Shown here piece by piece: positions 1 through 9,047 of a stretch of 64,000 nucleotides of DNA. The stretch covers positions 19,935 through 83,934 of the forward strand of contig CALRGJ010000005.1 in NCBI GenBank assembly GCA_943357285.1, read 5' to 3'. The notes below the pieces were generated by a model. The model ran no database searches. It saw nothing but the letters and a program-made list of their open reading frames with translations, and had not been told where the DNA came from. The position numbers and the translations under genes were made by a program. How positions within the stretch are numbered: the stretch's first letter is position 1; each line of letters opens with the position of its first letter. The stretch is from Candidatus Peribacteria bacterium (GTDB lineage: Bacteria; Patescibacteriota; Gracilibacteria; UBA1369; LOWO2-01-FULL-3).

Positions 1-174
1 CTTTGTCCTCTTCACCTTAAACTGAGTGTTTAAGACTGTATAAACAGCGTCTTTGGTGCTACTTTTTCCTACCGAACCGGTAATTCCAATAATTTTACCT
101 TTGAATCTTTTTAGTCTGTACTTCGCCATTGCCTTCAGCATTCGAAGCACTAATTTTTTTAGAAATTTTTTCAT
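1..174 (-). CDS. Mur ligase family protein, N-terminal fragment (MurF-like), truncated by window edge
   Basis: Manual reverse-strand translation MKKFLKKLVLRMLKAMAKYRLKRFKGKIIGITGSVGKSSTKDAVYTVLNTQFKVKRTK; GITGSVGKSSTK P-loop typical of Mur ligases; not in ORF track. Confidence 0.7.
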   Translation of the reverse strand, partial: MKKFLKKLVLRMLKAMAKYRLKRFKGKIIGITGSVGKSSTKDAVYTVLNTQFKVKRTK

Positions 175-380
175 GTAAAATACCTTATTTAAAGCGCCAA
201 AAGGTTACCACAAAGCCAAATAAAAAACCACCCGGAGAGGCAAGCTTCAAAACTGGCATGAGGGAGAGCAAAATGAGTGAAGTAAAGTTCCTCACATAAA
301 GCCCTTCCCGTCCACAAAATTGACGTTTTTTAATTGAACCTTTTTGTGCTAAAATCCTGCCAATCAGTAATCCTCAATTT

Positions 381-1064
381 ATGTATAAAAAATCATTTTG
401 TTTGGCGACTATTTCTGCTCTAGTACTCAGCGGCTGCGGCGGTGGTGAAAGCCAAGACATTTTCTCTGTCAACAATCCTGCATGTCAGTATGAGTCAAAG
501 ATGGATGCTGGACAGCTTGCTCAATTACTTAATTACCCTAACGATTTACAAATGAAAATCAAACCTGTCGCTGGCGACACAATCGCTACGCTCGAAACAA
601 ATTTTGGAGATATGCAGATGCTTCTCTATACAAAAGAAGCTCCAGAAACAGCAAAGAATTTTATAGAATTAGCAAAGGCCGGTAAATATGACGGCACAAA
701 ATTCCACAGGGTTATCGATTGTTTTATGGTTCAAGGCGGAGATTTTGAAAATGGAAATGGTACAGGTGGCTATTCTTACAAAGGCCCTGGTACAAAGCTA
801 AAGGATGAATTTGGAAAAGGTTTGAAGAACGTGCGTGGCGCTGTCTCTATGGCAAACTCCGGCCCAAACACAGGTGGTAGCCAGTTTTTCATCGTTCAGG
901 CTGACGAGGGTACTCCATGGTTAGATGGAAAGCATGCGGTTTTTGGATTTATTTTTGAAGGAATGGGAAATGTTGATAAGATCGCAAAAGTAAAAGTTGG
1001 ATACTCCGATGACCCTAAGGAAGATATAATTGTTCAGAAAGTTACAATTTCAGAATTTAAATAG
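381..1064 (+). CDS. cyclophilin-type peptidyl-prolyl cis-trans isomerase, lipoprotein
   Basis: Lipobox LSGC; FHRVIDCFMVQGGDFENGNGTGG and GSQFFIV cyclophilin motifs. Confidence 0.93.
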   Translation: MYKKSFCLATISALVLSGCGGGESQDIFSVNNPACQYESKMDAGQLAQLLNYPNDLQMKIKPVAGDTIATLETNFGDMQMLLYTKEAPETAKNFIELAKAGKYDGTKFHRVIDCFMVQGGDFENGNGTGGYSYKGPGTKLKDEFGKGLKNVRGAVSMANSGPNTGGSQFFIVQADEGTPWLDGKHAVFGFIFEGMGNVDKIAKVKVGYSDDPKEDIIVQKVTISEFK

Positions 1065-1101
1065 TCGCTACAGTTTCTTTAAAGCTTTTTTCTAAAACTT
1101 T

Positions 1102-1136
1102 GCGCGAGGCTGGCCATTTGCCCCTCGCGCTTTTTT
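1102..1136 (+). terminator. Rho-independent terminator after cyclophilin gene
   Basis: GCGCGAGG...CCTCGCGC stem followed by TTTTTT. Confidence 0.85.
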
Positions 1137-1196
1137 GTGTAACGCTGGGTCATCCCATGGTTCCATATCCACTCATTCCAGTCTCGCCTTATAGGC

Positions 1197-1511
1197 TTAC
1201 CGTCGTCGCCTCGCCGCCCTATCTATTTCCATCGTTGCCCGCGACACCTTTCTGCTATCACCGATCTCCCAATTTAAAGGATTCTCATCTTCATTCTCTA
1301 TCAATCCGGCGTGAGCCAGCTCATGATGAATTTTGCAGAGCGGCACGATTTCCTCTTCCACGTGTCTATTCACTAGGGCAAATCTTTTAGTGTGATGCAT
1401 AGCTCTTGCCGGTTTCCTGCATTTAGGAAATCCACATCTTGTGCCAGACCTGAATTCAAACCGCCCTTTAATAGCCCTCCTAATTTTCACAGGAATGTAT
1501 CGGCTATCCAT
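1197..1511 (-). CDS. HNH endonuclease domain protein (C-terminal half of a split gene)
   Basis: SRYIPVKIRRAIKGR...CGFPKC...HHTKRF...IVPLCKIHHELAH; ATG at 1511 overlaps the upstream stop. Confidence 0.75.
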   Translation of the reverse strand: MDSRYIPVKIRRAIKGRFEFRSGTRCGFPKCRKPARAMHHTKRFALVNRHVEEEIVPLCKIHHELAHAGLIENEDENPLNWEIGDSRKVSRATMEIDRAARRRR

Positions 1512-2256
1512 GGCCACCTCCAGCCCCAAGCTTCTTTCTGCAGTCTTCACATATCTTAAAACAGGCCTTTCCCTTTTTGCATTTTACGCAGAACTGCTCA
1601 AAATCAGTTTTTTTAATTATCATCTGAAAAGTCTCATTCCAGCTCAGGGTCTGTTTAGTATTCTTTTCCAACTTTTGTTTTGCTACTCGCAAGTCAAATT
1701 CTAGGTCCCTACTTGCAGGAAAAGAGAATCTCACAGGAGGTTCGAATTCAGTCCTCGCCTCTTGACCTATTTGAGGCTCGTTTTCTGATATGTTCATGGG
1801 GACACTTTTTCTTCTGTAGTTTTGTACATAGGCTTCCAGGGCTGCAGCCGAAAGAAGCTGAAGTTTTTCCGCCCAAAATTTATCAGTTTCTGTTGTGGAA
1901 ACCGCCGCAACTTTCAATATTTTGCTCCATCCACACTCACCTGATTCAAATAATTTTTTCAGAACCGGTTTCCTTTCCAAATTCTTTGCCAAATTCAAAA
2001 TTCTATCGACGGCATATTCGCTCATCCCCGCGAGCTTCCCTGCAAACTCATGGATAGAAACAAATCCTTTTCTTCTATGGAGCCCACGCTTCGCCACTTC
2101 TGGCAGAAGTCCTGCAAACCTACGCGACCATGTCTTCGCATTCAGCCCATAATCTCGACATTTTAAATAAAGGTCTTTATCTGAAAGAAGAGAAGGCACA
2201 ACTTCATTGCTTGCGTTTACTAGCCATGCCGGGATTTTTTGAAAATTCTGTTCCAT
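1504..2256 (-). CDS. N-terminal portion of HNH-endonuclease-like protein
   Basis: 250-aa ORF directly upstream of and overlapping the HNH-domain ORF. Confidence 0.6.
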   Translation of the reverse strand: MEQNFQKIPAWLVNASNEVVPSLLSDKDLYLKCRDYGLNAKTWSRRFAGLLPEVAKRGLHRRKGFVSIHEFAGKLAGMSEYAVDRILNLAKNLERKPVLKKLFESGECGWSKILKVAAVSTTETDKFWAEKLQLLSAAALEAYVQNYRRKSVPMNISENEPQIGQEARTEFEPPVRFSFPASRDLEFDLRVAKQKLEKNTKQTLSWNETFQMIIKKTDFEQFCVKCKKGKACFKICEDCRKKLGAGGGHG

Positions 2257-2261
2257 GTCCC

Positions 2262-2328
2262 CAGCCTAGCACCCAAACATTAAATTTTCTTAAAATTTTT
2301 CTAAATTAATTTTAAAACATTTTGCTCA
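2262..2328 (-). repeat. dispersed AT-rich repeat, copy 1
   Basis: AAATTAATTTAGAAAAATTTTAAGAAAATTTAATGTTTG (2312..2274 on minus) identical to 54087..54125; flanks resemble copy 3. Confidence 0.9.
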
Positions 2329-2374
2329 TTGTTTTCAGCCTCATGGGCACTCCCCCAGTCTGCCACACCTACAC

Positions 2375-2406
2375 AAAAAAACCGCCCGCATTTCTGCGAA
2401 CGGTTT
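2375..2406 (-). terminator. Rho-independent terminator of infC-rpmI-rplT operon
   Basis: Minus strand AACCGTTCGCAGAAATGCGGGCGGTTTTTTT hairpin plus U-tract. Confidence 0.8.
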
Positions 2407-2466
2407 CAACTTTTGAGTTTTGCAGAGGATGTCTGAGATTTCTCTCAAATCCTCCGCCCTTTCCCT

Positions 2467-2814
2467 TTATTTCATTGCTTCTTCCACAATTTTCTTGAAA
2501 ACTTCAGGGTTGTTCACCGCTAAGTCAGCAAGCATTTTTCTGTTGATAGACATATCTTTCTTAGTCATGGCATCAATCAATCTGCTGTATTTCACGCCCA
2601 TTGCGCGGCATGCAGAATTGATTCTTGTGATCCATAAGCTACGGAAGTCACGCTTTTTCAAACGACGACTTGTATAACTTCTAAGACCTGCTTTCATCGT
2701 GGCATTTTTAGCCCACTTAAACGTGCGGCTACGTAGTCCACGGTAGCCTTTGGCAGCCTTCTTCATCTTTTGGTGCCTGCGGCGGGTGTTTACACCTCTT
2801 TTTACTCTAGACAT
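2467..2814 (-). CDS. rplT: 50S ribosomal protein L20
   Basis: MSRVKRGVNTRRRHQKMKKAAKGYRGLRSRTFKWA; order infC-rpmI-rplT. Confidence 0.98.
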   Translation of the reverse strand: MSRVKRGVNTRRRHQKMKKAAKGYRGLRSRTFKWAKNATMKAGLRSYTSRRLKKRDFRSLWITRINSACRAMGVKYSRLIDAMTKKDMSINRKMLADLAVNNPEVFKKIVEEAMK

Positions 2815-2882
2815 ATTAGTTAATTAAAAAAATAAATACTTTGTAATGCGTCGGGATTTTTATCCCACGCGGTTCTTTTGGC

Positions 2883-3146
2883 CTACGCCTTCTTCTCTTC
2901 TTCTTTCATTTTCTTCAATGCTTCTTGTCTCTTTCTTGTAACGTGAATCTGAGCTTTTCCTGACAAAAGTCTTCTTACGTGCTTCATGCCGCCAGCATAA
3001 ACTGGAACACCATTACGCATAGATCTTTTTTGTCTCTTAGACTTGTTTGTAAGTAAGTGACGTCTAGCCGCCTTGTTGAAGGAAAGAGCTCCGCTCTTTT
3101 TTACCTTAAGACGCTTTTTCAATCCACTGTGACTTTTGACTTTCAT
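2883..3146 (-). CDS. rpmI: 50S ribosomal protein L35
   Basis: MKVKSHSGLKKRLKVKKSGALSFNKAARRHLLTNKS; synteny. Confidence 0.95.
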   Translation of the reverse strand: MKVKSHSGLKKRLKVKKSGALSFNKAARRHLLTNKSKRQKRSMRNGVPVYAGGMKHVRRLLSGKAQIHVTRKRQEALKKMKEEEKKA

Positions 3147-3179
3147 AAATATTAAATTATTTTTTTTAAAATTAAGTTT

Positions 3180-3749
3180 CTATTCCTGTGGTGCTTGATG
3201 GCTCATTCTACTTGGAGTAATCACCATAAGCATGGCATTTCCTTGTTTTTTTGGAGCCTCATCCATGCGTCCTACATCCTTTACTGCGTCATAAAACTTC
3301 ATCATTTTCGCAAGACCTAAATCTTTATATGCAGCTTCTCTTCCACGGAACAAAAGAGTTACTTTTACCGGATTTCCATCTTCCAGGAACCCATGAGCTT
3401 GTCTAGACTTAATACCAAGGTCATGATCTCCGATTTTGAATCCAATACGAATGCCTTTCATTTCAGCTTTCTTCTGCATTCTACGATGCTTCATTTCCAC
3501 CTTTTTCTGATGATACTGATACTTACCATAGTCCAAAATCTTACACACGGGTGGATTTACATTTGGTGCTACTTCGGCTAGATCTAGCCCGGATTCTTGG
3601 GCTAAAGCTATCGCTGCATCTCGAGACATAATCCCAAGCTGCTCACCTTCTGCGCCGATCAACCTAATGGTTGGAACGCGTATTTCCAGATTAATGCGTA
3701 GTTTCTTAACTATATAATTTGTATTACGAAATACGAGGCCCAAAGCCAC
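3180..3749 (-). CDS. infC: translation initiation factor IF-3 (start codon uncertain; ATT at 3695 is an alternative)
   Basis: RINLEIRVPTIRLIGAEGEQLG and PPVCKILDYGKYQY motifs; upstream of rpmI-rplT. Confidence 0.95.
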   Translation of the reverse strand: MALGLVFRNTNYIVKKLRINLEIRVPTIRLIGAEGEQLGIMSRDAAIALAQESGLDLAEVAPNVNPPVCKILDYGKYQYHQKKVEMKHRRMQKKAEMKGIRIGFKIGDHDLGIKSRQAHGFLEDGNPVKVTLLFRGREAAYKDLGLAKMMKFYDAVKDVGRMDEAPKKQGNAMLMVITPSRMSHQAPQE

Positions 3750-3752
3750 AGG

Positions 3753-3781
3753 ATGATAGGCAAAACTGATTAGAAAGTCAA
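3753..3781 (-). promoter_or_regulatory. putative sigma70-type promoter for infC operon
   Basis: TTGACT-17 bp-TATCAT on minus strand. Confidence 0.65.
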
Positions 3782-3867
3782 GATCTACTGATGCTCCCGC
3801 TCGATTTAGCTCCTCGGCCCAAAGTTACGCTTTACAAAGACGACTCTGAACTGTAGATAATTGTTAT

Positions 3868-4857
3868 ATGCAAAACGTCGTAATTTTGGGATCCACAGGC
3901 TCTTTAGGCACCCAAGCCCTAGAGGTTTTAGAAAGATATAAAGAACATTTTCGCGTGATTGGTCTTTCGGCGAACGTAAACAAATCTCTTTTGGAAAAGC
4001 AGGCGAAAAAGTGGAAAGTAAAAGCCTCCGTCCTCGCCTCTACCTCCAGCGCCGACTCTCTCGTCACCCTCTCCACTCTCAAAAATGCCGACATAATTAT
4101 CAACGTCCTTTCTGGAATTGCCGGAATAAATCCTTCTATTGCTGCACTCAAGTCCGAAAAAATCCTTCTTCTTGGAAACAAGGAATCTCTAATTGCGGAA
4201 GGAAAAAAGATAATGAAGCTTGCCTCTCGCTCACCTACTCGCCTCCTCCCCCTCGACTCCGAACACAACGCGATTTACGAAATTCTTAAAAAATTTCCTC
4301 AGAAAAAAATAGAAAAAATAATTCTGTCTTGTTCCGGCGGACCTTTTTATAAAAAAACTAAAACTCAATTAAAAAATATCACCGTCGCCGATGCTCTCTC
4401 TCACCCTCGTTGGAATATGGGGCCAAAAATTTCCATAGAATCCGCCACGCTGATAAATAAAGGTCTCGAATTAATTGAAGCACATTTTCTTTTCAACATT
4501 CCTCTCTCAAAAATTTCCGCAATTTATCATCCTGAATCTCAAATTCACGGCGCTGTAAAATTCAAAGGAGAAAAATTTCTCACTGCTTACGTCTCCAATC
4601 CAGACATGCGCGAGCACATAGAAAACGCTCTCCTTCGCGCCGCCGGACTTCCTCCTCTCTCCAGAACTTTTAAAAAAATCCTCGCCTCTTCTCTCTCAAA
4701 AATTTCTACAAAAACCCTTCCTGGAATTCCCCTCGTACTAAATTTTTTCAAAAAAAATCCCACAAAAATGCGAAAATTTCTCCAGCGTGAAGAAAAAATT
4801 ATCAAAAAATTTTTGGAAAATAAAATCGGATTTCTAGATATTTACCGTTTTATTTAG
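3868..4857 (+). CDS. dxr: 1-deoxy-D-xylulose 5-phosphate reductoisomerase
   Basis: VVILGSTGSLGTQALEVL, LLGNKESLIAEG, LPLDSEHNAI, HPRWNMGPKISIESATLINKGLELIEA. Confidence 0.95.
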   Translation: MQNVVILGSTGSLGTQALEVLERYKEHFRVIGLSANVNKSLLEKQAKKWKVKASVLASTSSADSLVTLSTLKNADIIINVLSGIAGINPSIAALKSEKILLLGNKESLIAEGKKIMKLASRSPTRLLPLDSEHNAIYEILKKFPQKKIEKIILSCSGGPFYKKTKTQLKNITVADALSHPRWNMGPKISIESATLINKGLELIEAHFLFNIPLSKISAIYHPESQIHGAVKFKGEKFLTAYVSNPDMREHIENALLRAAGLPPLSRTFKKILASSLSKISTKTLPGIPLVLNFFKKNPTKMRKFLQREEKIIKKFLENKIGFLDIYRFI

Positions 4858-5900
4858 ACTCTTCTCTGAGCCTGTGGCTTGTATCTATCTTCAGGGGTAA
4901 CCATCATAAAGGTCTGTGCTCCAGCAGGAGAGATTTCTATTTTCTCAACAGCATTTCTGCCGCCTTTCTTAGCCATGTACAATGCGTCATCACTTTGGCC
5001 TCGTAGTTGTTCGTAACTTTTCGTCGTTTTAAAGTTTGCTTCTGCCACCCCTATAGAAATAGAAACATTTAGCTTAACTTGATCTCCTTTTCCATCTGTA
5101 ACCAAAAATGGCTTAGAGTCTACAGCGTCTCTGGCACGTTCTGCGGCAATGCATGCTCCATCCAAAGGAGTTCCCGCGAGAAGTACACAAAATTCTTCAC
5201 CTCCGGCTCTAGACATTATGTCAAAAAGTTCTCCCTGATGTCCATCTCTAGTGCTCTCTTCCTCGTTGGCAATGCGCATCAAAAAATCAGATGTACGCAA
5301 AGCCTCTTTTAATCTTTGTGCCAATTGAGTAAGCACTTGGTCTCCCACCGGGTGTCCGTGTGTATCATTGATACTTTTGAAAAAATCTATATCCATCATT
5401 AAGCAGGATAAAGGTCTTCCGGATTCTTTAGCTCTTTCAAAAAGTTTAGGCCCAAATTCTAGCAGTGAAGCCTGATTCCCCAGTCCGGTAAGTCTATCTT
5501 TGTAGGCAGCAGCTTTTAGAGAGGTTTTTATCATCATCTCATTTGTAAGTCTCTCGGCTAAGGCGCTAATTTTAGCGCTCGCCTCTGCGTCCTGTTGCAT
5601 CGCCACTCTCACCAATGAATTGATTGCTGAACAGAGCTCTTCTACTGCAGAGATGGTCTCAACGTCGGCACCTTCCGCCTTGCTGAAATGATCTACCGCG
5701 GCTTTTACATGACCCAATGATCCTTCCATGCTTGGCAAAACAGCAGTTTTTTCGCCCAGTGCCGTAATAGCTAAAAGACTGTCTGTAGCCGTTGGAGGAA
5801 TAGTTGGTCTTCCTCTGCGTCGCTCAGTAGCAAGAGGTTCCTTTTCTGGTTGCTCTGGTTGTTCTATTATTTCTGGATCTTTGGACATTTTGAAAATCAA
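4854..5900 (-). CDS. GGDEF-domain diguanylate cyclase
   Basis: DRLTGLGN, MMDIDFFKSINDTHGHPVGD, RAGGEEFCVLL, SIGVAE. Confidence 0.93.
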   Translation of the reverse strand: MIFKMSKDPEIIEQPEQPEKEPLATERRRGRPTIPPTATDSLLAITALGEKTAVLPSMEGSLGHVKAAVDHFSKAEGADVETISAVEELCSAINSLVRVAMQQDAEASAKISALAERLTNEMMIKTSLKAAAYKDRLTGLGNQASLLEFGPKLFERAKESGRPLSCLMMDIDFFKSINDTHGHPVGDQVLTQLAQRLKEALRTSDFLMRIANEEESTRDGHQGELFDIMSRAGGEEFCVLLAGTPLDGACIAAERARDAVDSKPFLVTDGKGDQVKLNVSISIGVAEANFKTTKSYEQLRGQSDDALYMAKKGGRNAVEKIEISPAGAQTFMMVTPEDRYKPQAQRRV

Positions 5901-5954
5901 TTACTAAGCCATTAACTATAACACTAAGCGGTAAATACGTCAAGGGGCTCTCTT

Positions 5955-6473
5955 TCAAGCCTGCTCTTTAACTTTAGCCGCCATCTCTATAGCTCTATGA
6001 ATATGATTGAAAAGTTCAGAAAGTCCGCCTTCGCCCTTTTCTCCTACGTGATGAAATATTCCATCATCCACCAAAGCTTGTGCCAACCCTGGATTGTATG
6101 ATCCGGTCATCATCAGCTTTGGGACTTCTTTCAATGACTTTCTATGCTCTGAATCAAGGATATGCCCCATAACCTCTTCTCCAGCCAGAACTTGTCCCAA
6201 CTGAATTCCGTCCATTCTTGGCATATCCTTATCTGACCAGACAAAAGCTACGCTGCCCGCGACCCCTTCTCTTGAAAGTTGGGCAATCGCATCAATAGGG
6301 TGTGGCGCTTCTAGAATACTCAGCTCTGGTAATGCTTTTCCTATAACTATTCTGGCAAATGCTCTCATGTTCGGGCAATCATCAACCACGAGCGCAAGGG
6401 TTCTTTCTGTATCTGGGTGGTGCAGGGCTTTTAATGCACTCATTGAATCCGGTCTTTCTGATGTTTCTTTCAT
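5955..6473 (-). CDS. response regulator receiver (CheY-like) protein
   Basis: ALVVDDCPNMRAFARIVI and WSDKDMPRMDGIQL. Confidence 0.85.
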   Translation of the reverse strand: MKETSERPDSMSALKALHHPDTERTLALVVDDCPNMRAFARIVIGKALPELSILEAPHPIDAIAQLSREGVAGSVAFVWSDKDMPRMDGIQLGQVLAGEEVMGHILDSEHRKSLKEVPKLMMTGSYNPGLAQALVDDGIFHHVGEKGEGGLSELFNHIHRAIEMAAKVKEQA

Positions 6474-6630
6474 CTTTTACAAACAATAATAAAATTTACG
6501 CGAGTGGCAAGATACATTGTTTTCAGAGAAAGTCAATTGTCAGAATTTCGCTTAATCTTTGAAGAAAACACCACCACTGAAAGTTTCGACTTTTTGCAAA
6601 ACGATGAGATGTATGGCAAAATATACAAGT

Positions 6631-7797
6631 ATGAATTACTCCCTCATTCTTGCTGCTGGTCGCGGACAGCGCATGAAAACTCAACAAGATAAATTGCTTC
6701 TACAAGTCGGAGGTAAGCCTTTGGTTTATCATTCTCTTGTCGCCTTCAATGATCATCCCGAAATTGAAGGAATTATTTTAGTGGTAAATAAAGACAATAA
6801 ATTTGAGATGGAAAGGCTTGTGAAAAAATATCACTTTCCAAAGGTGAGAAAAATTATTATTGGTGGAGAAACTCGTCAGAAATCTTTTGCTAAAGCTTTT
6901 GAAGCATTGCCAAAAAATCTCAAAAAGGAAGACATAATAATTGTCCACAATGGTGACAATCCTTGTGTCAGCCAGGAAGAAATAGAAAAAGTTATTAAAG
7001 AATCTCGTGAAAACGGTGCCTGCATTGTTGGGCACTATGTTACTTCTACAATCAAAGAAGTAAACGATAAACACATTCTGAAAACTCACGATCGCGATAA
7101 ACTTTTTGCGGCAGAGACTCCTCAAGCCGCGACATATTCTCTTTTTGTGAAAGCTTTGGAACACGCCAAGAAAAAGAAATTGGAAGTTACAGACGAGGCC
7201 ATGCTTCTCGAATCTATTGGTCAAAATGTTTCCTACATTGAAGCGAGTGAAAACAATTTTAAAATTACTACCAATCACGATTTACAAAAAGTTCGCGCAG
7301 TTTTTGGCGATTTGCCGGAAGATTTTCGCGTAGGCCTTGGTCAAGATAGTCACCAGTTTGATTCTGAAAAAATGGGTCTAACTCTAGCCGGCCATTTTCT
7401 CGCCGATCAGCCGAAGTTAAAGGCAAATTCCGACGGCGATGTGATTTTGCACGCTGTGTTTAATGCGCTTTCTCAAGCCATCGGAGACATGTCTCTTGGT
7501 TTTTATGCGGATAGTCTTTGTGAGAAAGGGGTGAAGGATAGTAAAAAATATCTCGACGTGATTTTGAAAAAAGTTGAACAACAAAATTTTAAAATAAATA
7601 GTCTTGGTTTAATGATTGAATGTAAAAAACCAAAGATTGATCCTCTGACTTTGAAGTTAAAAAAATCTCTCTGCAATATTCTCAATCTTCCGCCGTCTCG
7701 CATCGGCATCACTGCAACAACTGGAGAAGAACTTACGATGTTCGGCGCCGGTCTCGGCATTCAATGCTTCGCGATAGTTTCTTTAGTGAAGGGTTAA
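6631..7797 (+). CDS. ispDF: bifunctional IspD/IspF (MEP cytidylyltransferase / MEcPP synthase)
   Basis: SLILAAGRGQRM...QQDKLLLQVGGKPLVYHSL (IspD) fused to FRVGLGQDSHQF...SDGDVILHA (IspF); start moved from 6559 to ATG 6631. Confidence 0.9.
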   Translation: MNYSLILAAGRGQRMKTQQDKLLLQVGGKPLVYHSLVAFNDHPEIEGIILVVNKDNKFEMERLVKKYHFPKVRKIIIGGETRQKSFAKAFEALPKNLKKEDIIIVHNGDNPCVSQEEIEKVIKESRENGACIVGHYVTSTIKEVNDKHILKTHDRDKLFAAETPQAATYSLFVKALEHAKKKKLEVTDEAMLLESIGQNVSYIEASENNFKITTNHDLQKVRAVFGDLPEDFRVGLGQDSHQFDSEKMGLTLAGHFLADQPKLKANSDGDVILHAVFNALSQAIGDMSLGFYADSLCEKGVKDSKKYLDVILKKVEQQNFKINSLGLMIECKKPKIDPLTLKLKKSLCNILNLPPSRIGITATTGEELTMFGAGLGIQCFAIVSLVKG

Positions 7798-8903
7798 GCC
7801 AAAGCCGCTTCCATTGGAGTAATAAATTCTCTTTGTAGTCGAGACATTGCCTCTCGTGAATTAGTGGATGTCACCACTATATTAACCAGAGATCTTTCCA
7901 TGCTAGAAGGGTCTATTGTTAGGCCGAATTTTTCCGTCACCTGGCGAAATTTTTCTAAGGTTAAACAAATTTTTCCTAAAGATTCAGCATCCCCTCGTCC
8001 TTGGGTTTTCTGTATAAAAGCCAAAAGCATTTTGTCGAAAAGTTGATCTACCAAAGTATAAATTTCATAACTGCGAAATCTTGATAATAGCTCGTCGCGC
8101 TTTCTCGGATTGTTAGCAAATTTTCTGGAAATATGAGCCACTAGCATTTTTGAATCTGCTATAGAAAGTTCTACAAATGTTCCATGTGGAGGATTTGGAT
8201 GAAGCTCTTTTGTTCCTGGCACGAAGTTCACCTCAGGATGTCCGGCTGATATTCCGGCATCTAGAAAATCCGCCATCACATTTTTAGGATTACGTGCGCG
8301 AATCCTTTTAGCAAGCTGATCTAGACCTTTAAATCCACTAGCAACCACAGAGGTAATTAGACTGTCTAATTCGATTTCCGGTCCTATTGCTGACACTATT
8401 TTTGCATTCACTTCTTTTCTTTCCGCCGCAAAAAATGGTGCCATTTGCTCTTTGGTTGCACCTCTGCGAGAGCCTTCGTCACGTCTCTCTAGTATCACCG
8501 CGTAATACTGGTTCATGATGTCATCCCTAATAGCACAAAGCTCTGGGTCTCCCACGGCTTCGCGACTAACGGTCACGGGTTTTCCATCCATAGGTTCAAA
8601 TTCCCTTATATTCCCCATACTAGAGGACACTCTTTCATCGTAAGAGCCTATTACCTCAATTGTATCGTGAGGAAAAAGTTCATGCACTATTGAATAAGAA
8701 AGTTCAATTTTTTTGTGCCAAAAAGGAGATAGGCTGGATCCTCCAAGCTCAATGGGCATATAGAAAGCTTTGTCATGACTTCGGTGCCATTTTTTAGCCC
8801 ATAGCTGCTCGCCATTCACTGATGTACGATAAAGCAGACCCTCTTCTCCTCGGAAGTCGTGGGTTTTCTTTTTATCAACTTCTTGTCTAACCTTTTCTAG
8901 CAT
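7794..8903 (-). CDS. hypothetical protein (369 aa)
   Basis: Long ORF, no recognised motif. Confidence 0.7.
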   Translation of the reverse strand: MLEKVRQEVDKKKTHDFRGEEGLLYRTSVNGEQLWAKKWHRSHDKAFYMPIELGGSSLSPFWHKKIELSYSIVHELFPHDTIEVIGSYDERVSSSMGNIREFEPMDGKPVTVSREAVGDPELCAIRDDIMNQYYAVILERRDEGSRRGATKEQMAPFFAAERKEVNAKIVSAIGPEIELDSLITSVVASGFKGLDQLAKRIRARNPKNVMADFLDAGISAGHPEVNFVPGTKELHPNPPHGTFVELSIADSKMLVAHISRKFANNPRKRDELLSRFRSYEIYTLVDQLFDKMLLAFIQKTQGRGDAESLGKICLTLEKFRQVTEKFGLTIDPSSMERSLVNIVVTSTNSREAMSRLQREFITPMEAALA

Positions 8904-9047
8904 AAAAATTAACTCATTAGAGTTCTACACTTAAACAGTTTTTGGAAAGAATGTCAAGAAGCGAAGAAGGGCGAACTTGACTATCCACGCAAAAACTTCA
9001 CAATAGCCTCAGTTTTGTAAACACCAGAGGCCATTTCAGCAAAATTC

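Noticed and set aside
1100-1390. 96-aa plus-strand ORF
   Set aside because: Overlaps a terminator and the antisense of the HNH gene; low-complexity product.
3864-4268. 134-aa minus ORF antisense to dxr
   Set aside because: Shadow ORF; the opposite strand encodes a clear Dxr.
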